This document shows, in pieces, positions 7,977 through 16,138 of a DNA stretch of 40,080 bases. The position numbers and the translations under genes are program-made. Source of the DNA: a virus; IMG/VR virus record IMGVR_UViG_3300045976_000196, positions 1 to 40,080 of that record, one strand, 5' to 3'. Below the pieces are notes generated by a model, which had not been told where the DNA came from, did not search any database, and was given only the letters and a program-made list of their open reading frames with translations. Each line of letters starts with the position of its first letter. Positions within the stretch are counted from its first letter, which is position 1.

Positions 7977-9568
7977 GGCTGTGTAGTCGTCTGGGTTGTG
8001 GTGTCTTCTTCGAACGAAGATCCGAAGCGGCCACCGGGAGCGTTGGCGTTCGAAGTGGTCTGGCGCAGCAGAGTGAGGATGGTGTCTACGGGCCACTTGT
8101 CCTTGTGCTTCGCGGCGATGGTCTCGGCACGCGTGAGCAGGGCATCGACTTCGCGGTCGCGCTGGGTGTGAAGCTTCGCCGCAGTGGTGCCCATGCGCAG
8201 GGCCTTCTGCTCGTCGGTGAGCCAGCCGTAATTGGCGTCCTCGCGGTCGTTCTGCCGGTCATTGCCCTCGTCGATCGTCATCAAGGGTGGCATCGAGAAA
8301 TCCCATTTCAGAAATCCGCCAATATCCTTGCCGGGATAGGGCGGCAGGATCGCGGGCTCGCCATTCGGCCCCTTCTGCATCGCGACGCCGATGGCGTAGC
8401 GGATCTTGCGCAGGGCGGGATAGCGCAGGAGAGACTGGCGGTCGGCGATGGATTTGCGCGCGGTATTCTGATCGGCGCGCGTGGCGGTGCCATTCGTGCC
8501 GTCCTTCTTCCAAACGAGGGAATACGGCCAATTCGCGGCGACACAGCAGACGCGGATGCCGCGGTCGTTGAACGATTCCCAATCGCTGCCTGGGCGCTGG
8601 TGCAGGAATTGCTCGAGCTTTCCGCCGCCATTCGCCTTGAAGTAGCGGATGAGGCCGCCGTAGAGATTCTTGAACTCGGGCGCTCCGGTGCTGGCGGGGA
8701 GATTCGCCGTATTCAGCGGGTCGTCGAGGCTGAAGCCGTCGCTGGCATCGCCGGTGTCGTTGTATTCCAGCAGGCCGATGGCGCTGGCGATGAGCATGCA
8801 CTGCTCCTCCCACTCGTGCGACTGCGCCATGGAGCGCCAGCTATCGAGCACGCTGGCAAAGAGCGGCAGGCCGCGCCCCTGGTCCACGCGACGCGGCTCG
8901 AACGTGCGGATGATGTGCGCGGTGTCGATATCCTCGAACTCGCCGCGATTCTCGCCGCGGATGCGGAAGGCGATGGGGCGACCGGCGCGGTTCTTGATCA
9001 CGCCATTCTCGATGTCGGCGCCGTCGTATTTGCCGCCGACGACCTTCGTGGCATTATCCCACTGGCCGATACGCCGGCAGGAGATGGCCTGCAGCATGGG
9101 CCAGCGGCCCTCGCCATCCTCGCTGCGCGTCTGGATGGTGATGGACTCGCCGCGCACGTCGGTCTCGATGGAGTCGAGATAGAGGCCGGTATTGAAATCG
9201 AAAATCTCGCCGCGAACGTCGCAATAGGGGAACCACTGATTGACGAGCCAATCGGTCACGAGGTCGCCCCACTCGTGGGCGGCCTTGTCGTCTGGGCCCG
9301 CGCCGCCGAGGAAGATGGGCGCCCAGCCGTCGGTCACGGAATACATCGACTTCTGCGCGACGATGCCCTCGGCGACGCCGAAGTTCATGTCCACCTTGTC
9401 GGCGAGGAAGCTGACGGTCTCGAAGTCGCGATTCGTGATCAGCTTCTTGAGCGGATCGAGCGGGCGCAGCGTCTCGGGCGGGAGACGTCGCGAGCCATTC
9501 TCGGCGCTCTTCAGGAACTTCGAGCTGATGGGCTGGCCATTCGGGCCAAAAAGACAGGGCTCGCTCAT
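7973..9568 (-). CDS. Portal protein, lambda gpB-like
   Basis: A 531-residue protein starting at ATG 9568, which overlaps the stop of the preceding gene. An upstream ATG in frame (9592) would add eight residues inside that gene. Length, order (before the S49 protease) and motifs such as the HIIRTFEPRRVDQGRGLPLF segment and a following SWEEQ-like region (SHEWEEQC) match the lambda-type portal family. The protein forms the dodecameric ring at the packaging vertex. Confidence 0.88.
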   Translation of the reverse strand: MSEPCLFGPNGQPISSKFLKSAENGSRRLPPETLRPLDPLKKLITNRDFETVSFLADKVDMNFGVAEGIVAQKSMYSVTDGWAPIFLGGAGPDDKAAHEWGDLVTDWLVNQWFPYCDVRGEIFDFNTGLYLDSIETDVRGESITIQTRSEDGEGRWPMLQAISCRRIGQWDNATKVVGGKYDGADIENGVIKNRAGRPIAFRIRGENRGEFEDIDTAHIIRTFEPRRVDQGRGLPLFASVLDSWRSMAQSHEWEEQCMLIASAIGLLEYNDTGDASDGFSLDDPLNTANLPASTGAPEFKNLYGGLIRYFKANGGGKLEQFLHQRPGSDWESFNDRGIRVCCVAANWPYSLVWKKDGTNGTATRADQNTARKSIADRQSLLRYPALRKIRYAIGVAMQKGPNGEPAILPPYPGKDIGGFLKWDFSMPPLMTIDEGNDRQNDREDANYGWLTDEQKALRMGTTAAKLHTQRDREVDALLTRAETIAAKHKDKWPVDTILTLLRQTTSNANAPGGRFGSSFEEDTTTQTTTQP

Positions 9569-9918
9569 GGGCAGGTGTAGCCGGGGAGGCACGGGCCGCC
9601 GAAGCTGGAGAAGGCGACATTGCGCCGACGGCGGAAGAGCAGCGCCTCGATCTCGGTGAGGGTGTGTTGTTTGAGGAACCGAATGGCATCGAAGGTAATC
9701 TCTGTGATTTCCTTCGGGCCGAAATTCGCCGGCAGCGTATAGGAGAAGCTCTTGCCCTCGCTGGCGGCGGTGGTCATCACGCGACCATTCGCGCCGGTGT
9801 GCGTGGAGTATTGGCCGGCGAGCACGAGCTCGAGGGCGGCCACTGCGGCATCCTTGTCGTCGCTATTGGCCTTCAGAGCCGCGTAGGCAAAGGCATGGAC
9901 GGCCGTGGAGAAGTTCAC
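9565..9918 (-). CDS. Small head protein upstream of portal, function unknown
   Basis: A 117-residue protein starting at GTG 9918 and ending four bases into the portal start (ATGA overlap). The centre is alpha-helical and Ala-rich, and the C-terminus is basic and then Gly/Pro/Cys-rich. The place between terminase and portal is that of lambda gpW (a 68-residue connector), but this protein is larger and I see no clear match. A TTGACAC motif lies 12 bases upstream of the GTG. Confidence 0.65.
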   Translation of the reverse strand: MNFSTAVHAFAYAALKANSDDKDAAVAALELVLAGQYSTHTGANGRVMTTAASEGKSFSYTLPANFGPKEITEITFDAIRFLKQHTLTEIEALLFRRRRNVAFSSFGGPCLPGYTCP

Positions 9919-10070
9919 GACAGGGGTGTCGTGTCAATGGTGCCAGCGCCGCGGATCGCGACCACCTGCTGGCGGGATGGCTGCAATGGCCCGGACGTCG
10001 CCACCTACGGTGACGGTCTGCTTCGGGACTTACTCGCTCGACTCTCGCGGCTTATCGTCTTGAAAAAAAT
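9919..10070 (-). other. Short non-coding gap downstream of the tRNA
   Basis: Between the tRNA 3' end and the GTG at 9918 I find no supported gene. On the minus strand about 33 codons are open and protein-like (roughly 10016-9934), but an in-frame TAA precedes them and there is no start, so this may be a remnant. Directly after the tRNA CCA the minus strand reads ATTTTTTTC, which could act as a U-tract. Confidence 0.5.
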
Positions 10071-10146
10071 TGGTGGCAGGGGCAGGAATCGAACCTGCGA
10101 CCTCCGGGGTATGAGCCCGACGAGCTAACCACTGCTCCACCCTGAC
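10071..10146 (-). tRNA. tRNA-Met(CAT), initiator-like
   Basis: The minus strand folds as a full 76-base cloverleaf with encoded CCA. It has acceptor GTCAGGG/CCCTGCC (one T-C mismatch at the second pair), D stem GAGC/GCTC, anticodon stem TCGGG/CCCGG with loop CTCATAC (anticodon CAT), and T stem GCAGG/CCTGC with loop TTCGATT. Three consecutive G-C pairs at the bottom of the anticodon stem and an A11-T24 pair are hallmarks of bacterial initiator tRNA. The first acceptor pair is G-C, unlike typical tRNA-fMet, but the next pair is a mismatch that could also weaken the end. Its 5' end overlaps the 3' end of the gene at 10125-10439. Confidence 0.9.
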
Positions 10147-10439
10147 GATGTGGGCGGCGTGTCAATGACCCATGCGACGAGCAGGTGCTCCACTCCGAGC
10201 ATGAGGCTGGCGACGTAGGCGTGCCGTCCGTCGTGCACGACAAAGGTGTCGCCTTCCCAATGCCCATTCGGCGGCGGCCACTCCTGCGCGGGGAGCGTCT
10301 GTAGCAGCCTACGAAACGCAGCCTCGACATCTCCGACGGCCATTCTCTCGCGGCACGCCATGCGCACCTTGTGGATCGGCACATATCCAGTAGCGATATG
10401 CGCTCCAGGAGCGACAAGGAGATGGCGATCTGCGATCAT
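10125..10439 (-). CDS. Small protein between terminase and portal, unknown
   Basis: A 104-residue protein whose ATG 10439 overlaps the terminase stop (ATGA), so it is translationally coupled. Composition is normal, with a hydrophobic/aromatic core and no signal peptide. The last ~7 codons and the TAG lie inside the 5' half of the tRNA gene, so transcript processing at the tRNA would cut this mRNA at its end. Function is unknown. The position allows a packaging or connector role. Confidence 0.65.
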   Translation of the reverse strand: MIADRHLLVAPGAHIATGYVPIHKVRMACRERMAVGDVEAAFRRLLQTLPAQEWPPPNGHWEGDTFVVHDGRHAYVASLMLGVEHLLVAWVIDTPPTSSGWSSG

Positions 10440-12316
10440 GTGGTGGTGGCGCAGTCGGCCTCGAAGGAATGGCCGATGCAGTTTCCGATGCCGTTTCCCT
10501 TCGGCCCGAGCGAGGCCATCACGAGGAGCATGCATCGTGCGTCGCGGTAGTGGTCGGCGCGCTTGCCGATGCGTATCCACTGCATCACGCGGCGGCCGGT
10601 GGCCTTGTTCTCCTTCGCGACTTTGTGGTTCGCACGCATTTGCGCCCAGAATCCGGTGGGCTTTTGCGTGCCTGGGTCGATGTAGGCGGCGACGTCCTCG
10701 ATGTCGGCGGGAACTCCGTAGGCGAGGCCGGCGTGCGCGAGGCGGTGGGCGTGCAGGTCGTGAAAGAAGGCATTCGACCACGAGGCGCGCCACGGGGCTT
10801 TTGCCAGGCCGGTGACGCGCTCTGGCTTCGAAAACGGCGTGCGGTAGGAGCGGCGCGTGCGGTCGTCGAACTGCGGCCAGTCCATGCGGTCGCTGCCGAG
10901 GAGCTCGAGCCAGCCGTATTTGAAGCAGATGGAATTGATGAGCGGCGTCTCGTCGGCGCAGTCGATGCCGACGCGCTTGCCGACGATGCCGAGACGCTCC
11001 TGCAGGGCGTGGATGTCGTCGGCGGAATTCATGCGCGCGGCATGGATCACCCGCGACTCGCCATTCGCGGCGAACGCGGCCGCGCACGTCACGAAATAGC
11101 CGCCATCGCCGGACTGGTAATCGGCGCAGATGAAGCGGTCCTCCTCGATGGCCCACGGGAAGCCGGCCTTGATGCCGGGGAAGCGGGACTCGTTCTCGAC
11201 CATCACGTAATCGCTCTCGGGGGCGTCGCTCTTGTAGCCCTCGAAGCGGTGCTCGTGCTCATCCCAAAACTCGGCGCAGCGTTTCTGGATGTAGATCTTC
11301 ATCGGCTCGTAGTTGCCGACCTTGCGGGCGAGATTCGCGCGCTTCCACTCGAGCGCGAGCTGGCCCCAGGGCACGTAGTAGAGCGCGGTCGCATGGACGT
11401 GGAAGCCGATGTGGCCGGGCAGTGCGCGGTCGTTCGTGGCGACGTAGGTGCTCTCGGTGGAGAGCTGGCGGCGCACGTCGATCTTGTCGGGGAACTCGGT
11501 GCCGCAGCGGCCTGGGCACTTGTAGCGCGCGCTCTCGAGGATGGCGCGCTCGTCGATCTCGCCGGTGCCGGTCTCGCCGCTCTCGAAGAGTAGGCCGGCA
11601 TTGCACCACGCGTGCACGTGGCTGCACTCGGGGCAGACCATGGAGTATTGCGCCTGGTCGGTCCATTGCCACGCCTCCTCAAGCTCGGTGAGCACGATCT
11701 CGCCGTCCTTCTCGATGAATCGGAAGCCGCCCTGGCTGGCGATGATGCGGCGCTGGTTCCAGCGATCGTGCGTGCGGGCGCGGGCCTCGGCGATGAACCC
11801 GTGCGGCGCCATCCACGCCTCGTCGATGCCAACGAAGCGGACGCTCTTTCGCTGCACGGCCTTCCATTTCAGGCTGGAGCAATAGAGAGACATGTGCGGC
11901 AGGGCGACGAAGCCGCGGCGCTTTTTCTTGCGCGGCAGGCGGTCGATCATCTTCGCGACGTCCTCGATGCCCTCGAGGATCGGGAAGAGTCGCTCCTCCC
12001 AATACGCGTTTGCCTCCTCGTCGTTCTGGAGCGTGAGGAGGAAGGAGCCGGGGTCGGTCTTGATGGCGCGAGGCACGGCGACATCGAAGACAGTCGTCTT
12101 GCCGGCGCCGGTGGGCATGAGGAGCACCATCTCCTTGATGGAGTTATCCGGCAGCGCGTCGATCGGCGCGCGGAGCCATGGCGTGGCGGTGACGTCAACC
12201 TGCGACGCGCGGGCGGAGTGCGGCGGCTTCACGAACTCGGCGGCCCATTCCGTAGCTGGCCGGCGGTCCTCGGGCTCCCACGCGGAGGCGTAGGCGTCTA
12301 TGAGCGCGGCGCTCAT
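10436..12316 (-). CDS. Terminase large subunit, lambda GpA family
   Basis: A 626-residue protein starting at ATG 12316, overlapping the small-subunit stop (ATGA). The ATPase P-loop is LLMPTGAGKTT near residue 75. A zinc-ribbon-like segment with CPECSHVHAWC and a later CPGRC lies near residues 235-285. The nuclease domain follows, with acidic residues in ICADYQSGDGG (~400) and GIDCADE (~450). These are features of the GpA-type packaging motor, which cuts at cos in lambda. This suggests cohesive ends, although the site is not located. Confidence 0.92.
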   Translation of the reverse strand: MSAALIDAYASAWEPEDRRPATEWAAEFVKPPHSARASQVDVTATPWLRAPIDALPDNSIKEMVLLMPTGAGKTTVFDVAVPRAIKTDPGSFLLTLQNDEEANAYWEERLFPILEGIEDVAKMIDRLPRKKKRRGFVALPHMSLYCSSLKWKAVQRKSVRFVGIDEAWMAPHGFIAEARARTHDRWNQRRIIASQGGFRFIEKDGEIVLTELEEAWQWTDQAQYSMVCPECSHVHAWCNAGLLFESGETGTGEIDERAILESARYKCPGRCGTEFPDKIDVRRQLSTESTYVATNDRALPGHIGFHVHATALYYVPWGQLALEWKRANLARKVGNYEPMKIYIQKRCAEFWDEHEHRFEGYKSDAPESDYVMVENESRFPGIKAGFPWAIEEDRFICADYQSGDGGYFVTCAAAFAANGESRVIHAARMNSADDIHALQERLGIVGKRVGIDCADETPLINSICFKYGWLELLGSDRMDWPQFDDRTRRSYRTPFSKPERVTGLAKAPWRASWSNAFFHDLHAHRLAHAGLAYGVPADIEDVAAYIDPGTQKPTGFWAQMRANHKVAKENKATGRRVMQWIRIGKRADHYRDARCMLLVMASLGPKGNGIGNCIGHSFEADCATTT

Positions 12317-12831
12317 TGGTAGGCCTTCGAGAGGGCGTTGTTCAGCGTCTTGCAGATCGAGTCGATGAGCACGGAGACGCGGCGCTCCATCTCGGATGCC
12401 TTGAGCCCCTCCCACGTCGGCACATCGGCCTTGAACCGCAAAAGCTCCGCGCGCGTCGCAGCACCGATGCGACGCCCCTGGTCGGCGATCACGTCGTTAT
12501 GCGTGTAGAGTCCGCGCTCGACCTCGTTCTGGAATTCCAGCTTCTCGCACTGCGCGAGCAGGCGGCGGCACTCGAGTTCCTCTTTTCGCGATCCCGAGCC
12601 ATCGACGGCCTCGGCATTCTCAGCAAGCCACGGCTTCAGCTCCGAAATGCACACCGACCCATTCGGGCGGAAGCCAGGCGCCCCCGCCTTCTTGGCATTC
12701 TTCAGAACGGTCGGATGGCACTCCAGCCGCGCCGCCGCCGCCGAAAGAGAGGCAGCCATCACAACAGATTGCCCCTCCGCTACCTCCTCACCACCACGGC
12801 GTGTGTGTTTTTGGATTTTGGCACTTTTCAC
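12313..12831 (-). CDS. Terminase small subunit, Nu1-like
   Basis: A 172-residue protein starting with GTG 12831. The N-terminal third looks like a winged helix (AAARLECHPTVLKNAKKAG, then a GSVCISELKPWL wing). A helical linker and a C-terminal region that should contact the large subunit follow. It lies directly upstream of and overlaps the large subunit. No Shine-Dalgarno sequence is visible before the GTG. An internal ATG at residue 25 is a possible alternative start. Confidence 0.8.
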   Translation of the reverse strand: MKSAKIQKHTRRGGEEVAEGQSVVMAASLSAAAARLECHPTVLKNAKKAGAPGFRPNGSVCISELKPWLAENAEAVDGSGSRKEELECRRLLAQCEKLEFQNEVERGLYTHNDVIADQGRRIGAATRAELLRFKADVPTWEGLKASEMERRVSVLIDSICKTLNNALSKAYQ

Positions 12832-12899
12832 AGAAAAATGAAGCGCTGCGCACGGAACCTGATTTCGGACCTGTGGCTAAAGAGATTCCTTATGGGGGC

Positions 12900-13445
12900 C
12901 TAGAGCTTGGCGTGGAGATCTACGAGCGGCTGAAGCTGCTCCTTCATCACCATGCGTTCGACCGGCGACCATGCACTGACTGGACGCTTCTCGATGCGGC
13001 TCTGGATCTCCGAGCGAGTGCGCATCATCAGCTTTAGCCACAAGTCTTCAGTGCTGTGCGCAGACTGCTCTCCCGGCTGGCGCTGAACCTCCGGCAGAAG
13101 CTCCATCTGCTTGAGCTGGTCGGCGAGCATCCGGCGATGCTTGAGCCATGCGTAAAACGACAGACCTGTCGCGCCCTCGCTGCGGTCGTATTGCTGCTTG
13201 GCCTCTGCGAGGCACATCATGCGTTGCGCTGTCCGAATGCTGAATGGAAGGTTGCGCACGATCCACTCCCCCCACGACGCGCTCTTCGGCAGTGCTGCCT
13301 GCGCCTCGATGAGGTTCAGTCCACACTCTGCCCGGCGCAGCACGGCTGCTTCCACCATGCTCCCTGCCTGCATGGCCATCTCGCACGAGGATTGGTATGT
13401 GGAGCGAATGCGCTCAACGAAGGCGATCTCAAGCTGCGTGTCCAT
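12900..13445 (-). CDS. DUF3102-like DNA-binding protein
   Basis: A 181-residue protein starting at ATG 13445, which has one of the few clear Shine-Dalgarno sequences here (AAAGGAG at a suitable distance). Residues ~25-75 carry the pattern of DUF3102 proteins: AGLNLIEAQ-type helix, SWGEWIVRNLPFS, then RTAQRMMCLAEA. These proteins are common in mobile elements and are thought to bind DNA. It is the second gene of the late operon, before the small terminase, and overlaps the first gene by 17 bases. Confidence 0.72.
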   Translation of the reverse strand: MDTQLEIAFVERIRSTYQSSCEMAMQAGSMVEAAVLRRAECGLNLIEAQAALPKSASWGEWIVRNLPFSIRTAQRMMCLAEAKQQYDRSEGATGLSFYAWLKHRRMLADQLKQMELLPEVQRQPGEQSAHSTEDLWLKLMMRTRSEIQSRIEKRPVSAWSPVERMVMKEQLQPLVDLHAKL

Positions 13446-13893
13446 AGAGTTGCTCCTTTCTCGTTTCGCTATATGTGGCGCACGCCTCCACGGATTTTTG
13501 TGCCCCGACTGGCGGCAATAATTGACCACGCTGGAAGGAGCGTTTGTGTTTGGAAAAGTCGGCTTTATGGACGCCGCACTCCGCCGCAAGGTCGATGTCA
13601 GATCTTCCAATGGCCCGCGGGTGCTGATAGGCACTCATGACGACGAGCAGCCTGCATCCCATCTCGCTTTGCATGTCGCGTGAACTTCGCCCTCCGGCAA
13701 CGAACGTGAGCACGGCGTGGATTTGCGAGAAGAACTTTTTCGCCGCATCCCGCGTAGCGCGTCGTTCGGCCTGCGCGATTTGTTGCTCGAAAGAAAGATC
13801 GACGCCCTCCTCTTCTTCCTCGCCCTCGATCAATGTGATTGGGTCAGTGAACTCACTGGCCGCCGGATCATCCGCAGCATCGTGGTTGATCAT
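13429..13893 (-). CDS. Putative HTH regulator, first gene of late operon
   Basis: A 154-residue protein with an acidic N-terminus (EGEEEEEGVD near residue 25), a helical middle, and a candidate helix-turn-helix around residues 97-120 (IDLAAECGVHKADFSKHKR). It is encoded just downstream of a good promoter and next to attP, at the head of the late operon, which fits a late regulator or a recombination accessory factor. The family is not recognised. Confidence 0.65.
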   Translation of the reverse strand: MINHDAADDPAASEFTDPITLIEGEEEEEGVDLSFEQQIAQAERRATRDAAKKFFSQIHAVLTFVAGGRSSRDMQSEMGCRLLVVMSAYQHPRAIGRSDIDLAAECGVHKADFSKHKRSFQRGQLLPPVGAQKSVEACATYSETRKEQLYGHAA

Positions 13894-13900
13894 TTATTGC

Positions 13901-13928
13901 TTTATCGGCCCGCTTTTTTCGCTGTCAA
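13901..13928 (-). promoter_or_regulatory. Promoter of the late (structural) operon
   Basis: On the minus strand a perfect TTGACA (-35, 13923-13928) lies 16 bases from GATAAA (13901-13906, four of six matches to the -10). The ATG at 13893 follows closely, leaving a very short leader. This is the only strong sigma70-type promoter I see upstream of the late genes. Confidence 0.6.
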
Positions 13929-13936
13929 CTCGATTT

Positions 13937-14092
13937 TGTAACAGCGAAATTATGTTACATTACAGAGTATTTCGTCACCTTGACACGGTAGGGGTCACAG
14001 GTTCGAACCCTGTATCGCGCACCATATACGGCTCATTTAGGGCCATATCCATAGAAGTGGGCTTTTCGAATGTTACATTTTCGTGTTACATT
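13937..14092. repeat. TGTTACATT repeats flanking attP
   Basis: TGTTACATT occurs at 13953-13961, 14071-14079 and 14084-14092, with an inverted TGTAACA at 13937-13943. The copies bracket the tRNA-like attP core and end just before the integrase start. They could be integrase arm-type or excisionase sites, or operators for the integrase promoter. Three exact nine-base copies in 140 bases are unlikely by chance. Confidence 0.5.
13976..14024 (+). other. attP core: 3' half of a tRNA-Val(GAC)
   Basis: The sequence matches the 3' part of a tRNA: anticodon loop TTGACAC (anticodon GAC, 13980-13986), 3' anticodon strand GGTAG, variable loop GGGTC, perfect T arm ACAGG-TTCGAAC-CCTGT, acceptor strand ATCGCGC, discriminator A and CCA (14022-14024). 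The 5' half of the tRNA is absent. Phage attP cores commonly carry a tRNA 3' end so that integration restores the host gene. The integrase follows at 14100. Predicted attB: a host tRNA-Val(GAC) whose 5' acceptor strand reads GCGCGAT. Confidence 0.9.
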
Positions 14093-14099
14093 CTTGGGC

Positions 14100-15149
14100 A
14101 TGAAAGGCGCGCTGAGGGGGCTCTATAAACGCGGAAAAATTTGGTGGTATCGCTGGGGCGTGGATGGTCGCGGTTATCACCAGAGTCTGAAAACTCAGAA
14201 CGAAGACGAGGCCATTGCGAAGGCCCTTGCCATTCGCCGCACGCCGGAGTTGGTGAAGTCGGATGAATGGAAAAAAGATGTTCGCTCCTTCATCCGTCAC
14301 AAGGTCTCTCTACGGGAATTTCGTGAAGGCCAATCTTCCAAGATTCGCGAGGATAAACTCGTGAGCATCGGCCAGGAGATTGGCATCTCCACGGTCGCCC
14401 AGCTTGATACAGAGCGCATCCAGACATGGTATGACGCCATGCGAGTGGCTCCATCCACGCGCCAGACCTACCTCAATTATCTCTCCTCCTTCTGCGCGTG
14501 GCTCGTCGAGAAACGGATGCTCCGCGAGAATCCGTGCACGCGCGTTCAGAGGGGGAAAATTCATCGCGCCGGACGCAAGTCCTTCCTCGAGCCGGAGGAT
14601 GTCGATAAATTGATTGCCGCCGTTGATGATCGCGTGGTTGCGATATCCGGCGAGGCCAAGGGATTATCCAACGACGAGCTGAAATTCATTTTGCTCTGCG
14701 GCTTCGATGCCGGCTTGCGCACGGAGGAGATTATCGAGGCGCAGCCGCATTGGTTCGACCTGCGCCGCGGCCTGCTTCACGTGCAGGCGACCGAGAACTG
14801 GATTCCCAAGGACAACGAGGCGCGCACGATCCCGCTCACGCAGCGTTTCCAGGAATTCCTCTCCACATTCCTGAGGCGTGAGGACAAGTATGTGTTGAAG
14901 CCGTCGGCCACGAAGTCCGCCTGGCGGTATCGCTACGATTTTCGCCGGCCGTTCAAGAAATTCGTCGCCGCGGCCGGGTATCCCACCCTCACTCGCCACG
15001 ACATGCGCCGCACCTTCGCGAGCCTGCGTGTCTCCGCCGGCGTCTCCATCTACAAGGTCGCCCGCTGGCTGGGCGATGGTGTCGCCGTCGTCGAGCGCAG
15101 CTACGGCCACCTCATCCCTCTCGACTCGGATATCGAGCGCGATCGGTGA
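14100..15149 (+). CDS. int: Phage tyrosine integrase
   Basis: A 349-residue recombinase next to attP. The N-terminal arm-binding segment (LYKRGKIWWYRWGVDG) and the SAM-like core-binding domain (~70-160) precede the catalytic domain. Catalytic residues appear as R in DAGLRTEEI, H..R in TRHDMRRTF, LGD in place of LGH, and the nucleophile Y in VVERSYGHL. An in-frame ATG at 14070 exists, but 14100 gives the usual N-terminus. It catalyses integration at the tRNA-Val site. It belongs to a different branch from the second recombinase at 27649. Confidence 0.93.
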   Translation: MKGALRGLYKRGKIWWYRWGVDGRGYHQSLKTQNEDEAIAKALAIRRTPELVKSDEWKKDVRSFIRHKVSLREFREGQSSKIREDKLVSIGQEIGISTVAQLDTERIQTWYDAMRVAPSTRQTYLNYLSSFCAWLVEKRMLRENPCTRVQRGKIHRAGRKSFLEPEDVDKLIAAVDDRVVAISGEAKGLSNDELKFILLCGFDAGLRTEEIIEAQPHWFDLRRGLLHVQATENWIPKDNEARTIPLTQRFQEFLSTFLRREDKYVLKPSATKSAWRYRYDFRRPFKKFVAAAGYPTLTRHDMRRTFASLRVSAGVSIYKVARWLGDGVAVVERSYGHLIPLDSDIERDR

Positions 15150-15157
15150 TCGGGGAT

Positions 15158-15730
15158 CTATTCGGGGCGCAAAAAACTCTTTCCATCAATCAAAACTTCC
15201 CGCGCCCGGTTTCTATATCGGGTGAATACCTTTCTGCGGTCAGAATCATCCACAACTCCGAGAAAATATAAATGCATCGTCCAGTTGCTTCCTTTTTCGA
15301 TTTCTGGTTCGGCCTTCCCTTCAATAAAAATCAACTCATCGCCATCCCCGCAGCGCTCGATTCCATCTACTTCCACGACTGGACTCATGTGCGCATAAAA
15401 TCCGTGATCAGTAAACCAAGCGATACGTATCCAAACGTAGGCATGTGCGCTGTCTAGCCGAGATTCTTCTGATTTGATTTTTTGTATCTCTTGCAGCTGC
15501 TCGTTTAGATCACGAATTTGTGATTTCGTGAGCCACGACGTGGGTATCTTCACGCTCTGTCTTGCATCTTCTCCGCTGGGATATGTTCCAGTCCCATACC
15601 GGATTACGACGCCATCCTTTCCGATGCTTTCGACTGTGTAATTTTTGTAAACGCGCCCGAAGGCCACCTGTAAATCACCCGCGAAGACATCTACGGACGC
15701 CGCCATAAAAATGATCACCGCCCATCTCAT
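15158..15730 (-). CDS. Secreted protein, lysogenic cargo candidate
   Basis: A 190-residue protein with a typical Sec signal peptide (hydrophobic RWAVIIFMAASVDVFAG, cleavage likely after the Ala-Gly region). The mature part begins with a beta-rich segment (YKNYTVESIGKDGVVIRYGTG), a helical linker, and an SH3/Ig-like beta pattern. It is convergent with the integrase, has lower GC than the structural genes and no phage-assembly context, so it looks like cargo expressed in the lysogen. Function is unknown. Confidence 0.7.
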   Translation of the reverse strand: MRWAVIIFMAASVDVFAGDLQVAFGRVYKNYTVESIGKDGVVIRYGTGTYPSGEDARQSVKIPTSWLTKSQIRDLNEQLQEIQKIKSEESRLDSAHAYVWIRIAWFTDHGFYAHMSPVVEVDGIERCGDGDELIFIEGKAEPEIEKGSNWTMHLYFLGVVDDSDRRKVFTRYRNRAREVLIDGKSFLRPE

Positions 15731-15776
15731 GCGCGCATGATTCCCAAGCGATGGGATATTGTCACGCCCGAAACAT

Positions 15777-16013
15777 TCAGTTCACAAGCGCGTCGAGCGT
15801 GGTTTTCAGGACGCGGGCAAGGATTTTCAGCTCGTAGTCGGTGACGAGGCGCTGCTGGAGCTCAATGTTGGCGATGATTCCGCGCGAGGCATCCCAGCCC
15901 GCGATCTGGCATTGCTCGGCGAGCTTGGCCTGCGACCATTTTCGCTCTGTGCGGTATTTCAGGACTTGAGGTCCGCAAACGTTGGCTGATGGCTGCGGAG
16001 TCCTGGATGGCAT
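15777..16013 (-). CDS. XRE-family HTH repressor
   Basis: A 78-residue protein, nearly all of it one helix-turn-helix domain of the Cro/CI type: VLKYRTERKWSQAKLAEQCQ, then a recognition helix region SRGIIANIE, and a closing ILARVLKTTLDAL. It starts at ATG 16013, and a 28-base palindrome lies just upstream (16024-16051). It may act as a Cro-like or auxiliary lysogeny regulator. Confidence 0.8.
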   Translation of the reverse strand: MPSRTPQPSANVCGPQVLKYRTERKWSQAKLAEQCQIAGWDASRGIIANIELQQRLVTDYELKILARVLKTTLDALVN

Positions 16014-16023
16014 CCGCGAGAGA

Positions 16024-16051
16024 TGACAGAAAATGCCGCGAGATTCTGTCA
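16024..16051. promoter_or_regulatory. Palindromic operator upstream of the XRE gene
   Basis: TGACAGAA (16024-16031) and TTCTGTCA (16044-16051) form a perfect inverted repeat with a 12-base spacer, ten bases upstream of the XRE start codon. An AT-rich TAAAAT element lies further upstream on the minus strand. This fits autoregulation by the XRE protein. Confidence 0.6.
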
Positions 16052-16138
16052 CACCGGTCGGACAAAATTTTATTTGACGCTCGCACTTGCAAGGCGATTG
16101 TCGGGGTCTCCCCCGATGATAATTTCAGATTCTTCCAC

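Noticed and set aside
9664-10128. A plus-strand frame containing GRNRTCDLRGMSPTS
   Set aside because: That peptide is the well-known translation of the reverse strand of a tRNA-Met gene, so the frame is an artefact of the tRNA.
10125-11156. A longer version of the 10125-10439 gene reaching back into the terminase gene
   Set aside because: Upstream of 10439 the composition is antisense-like and lies within the well-supported terminase. The ATGA overlap fixes the start at 10439.
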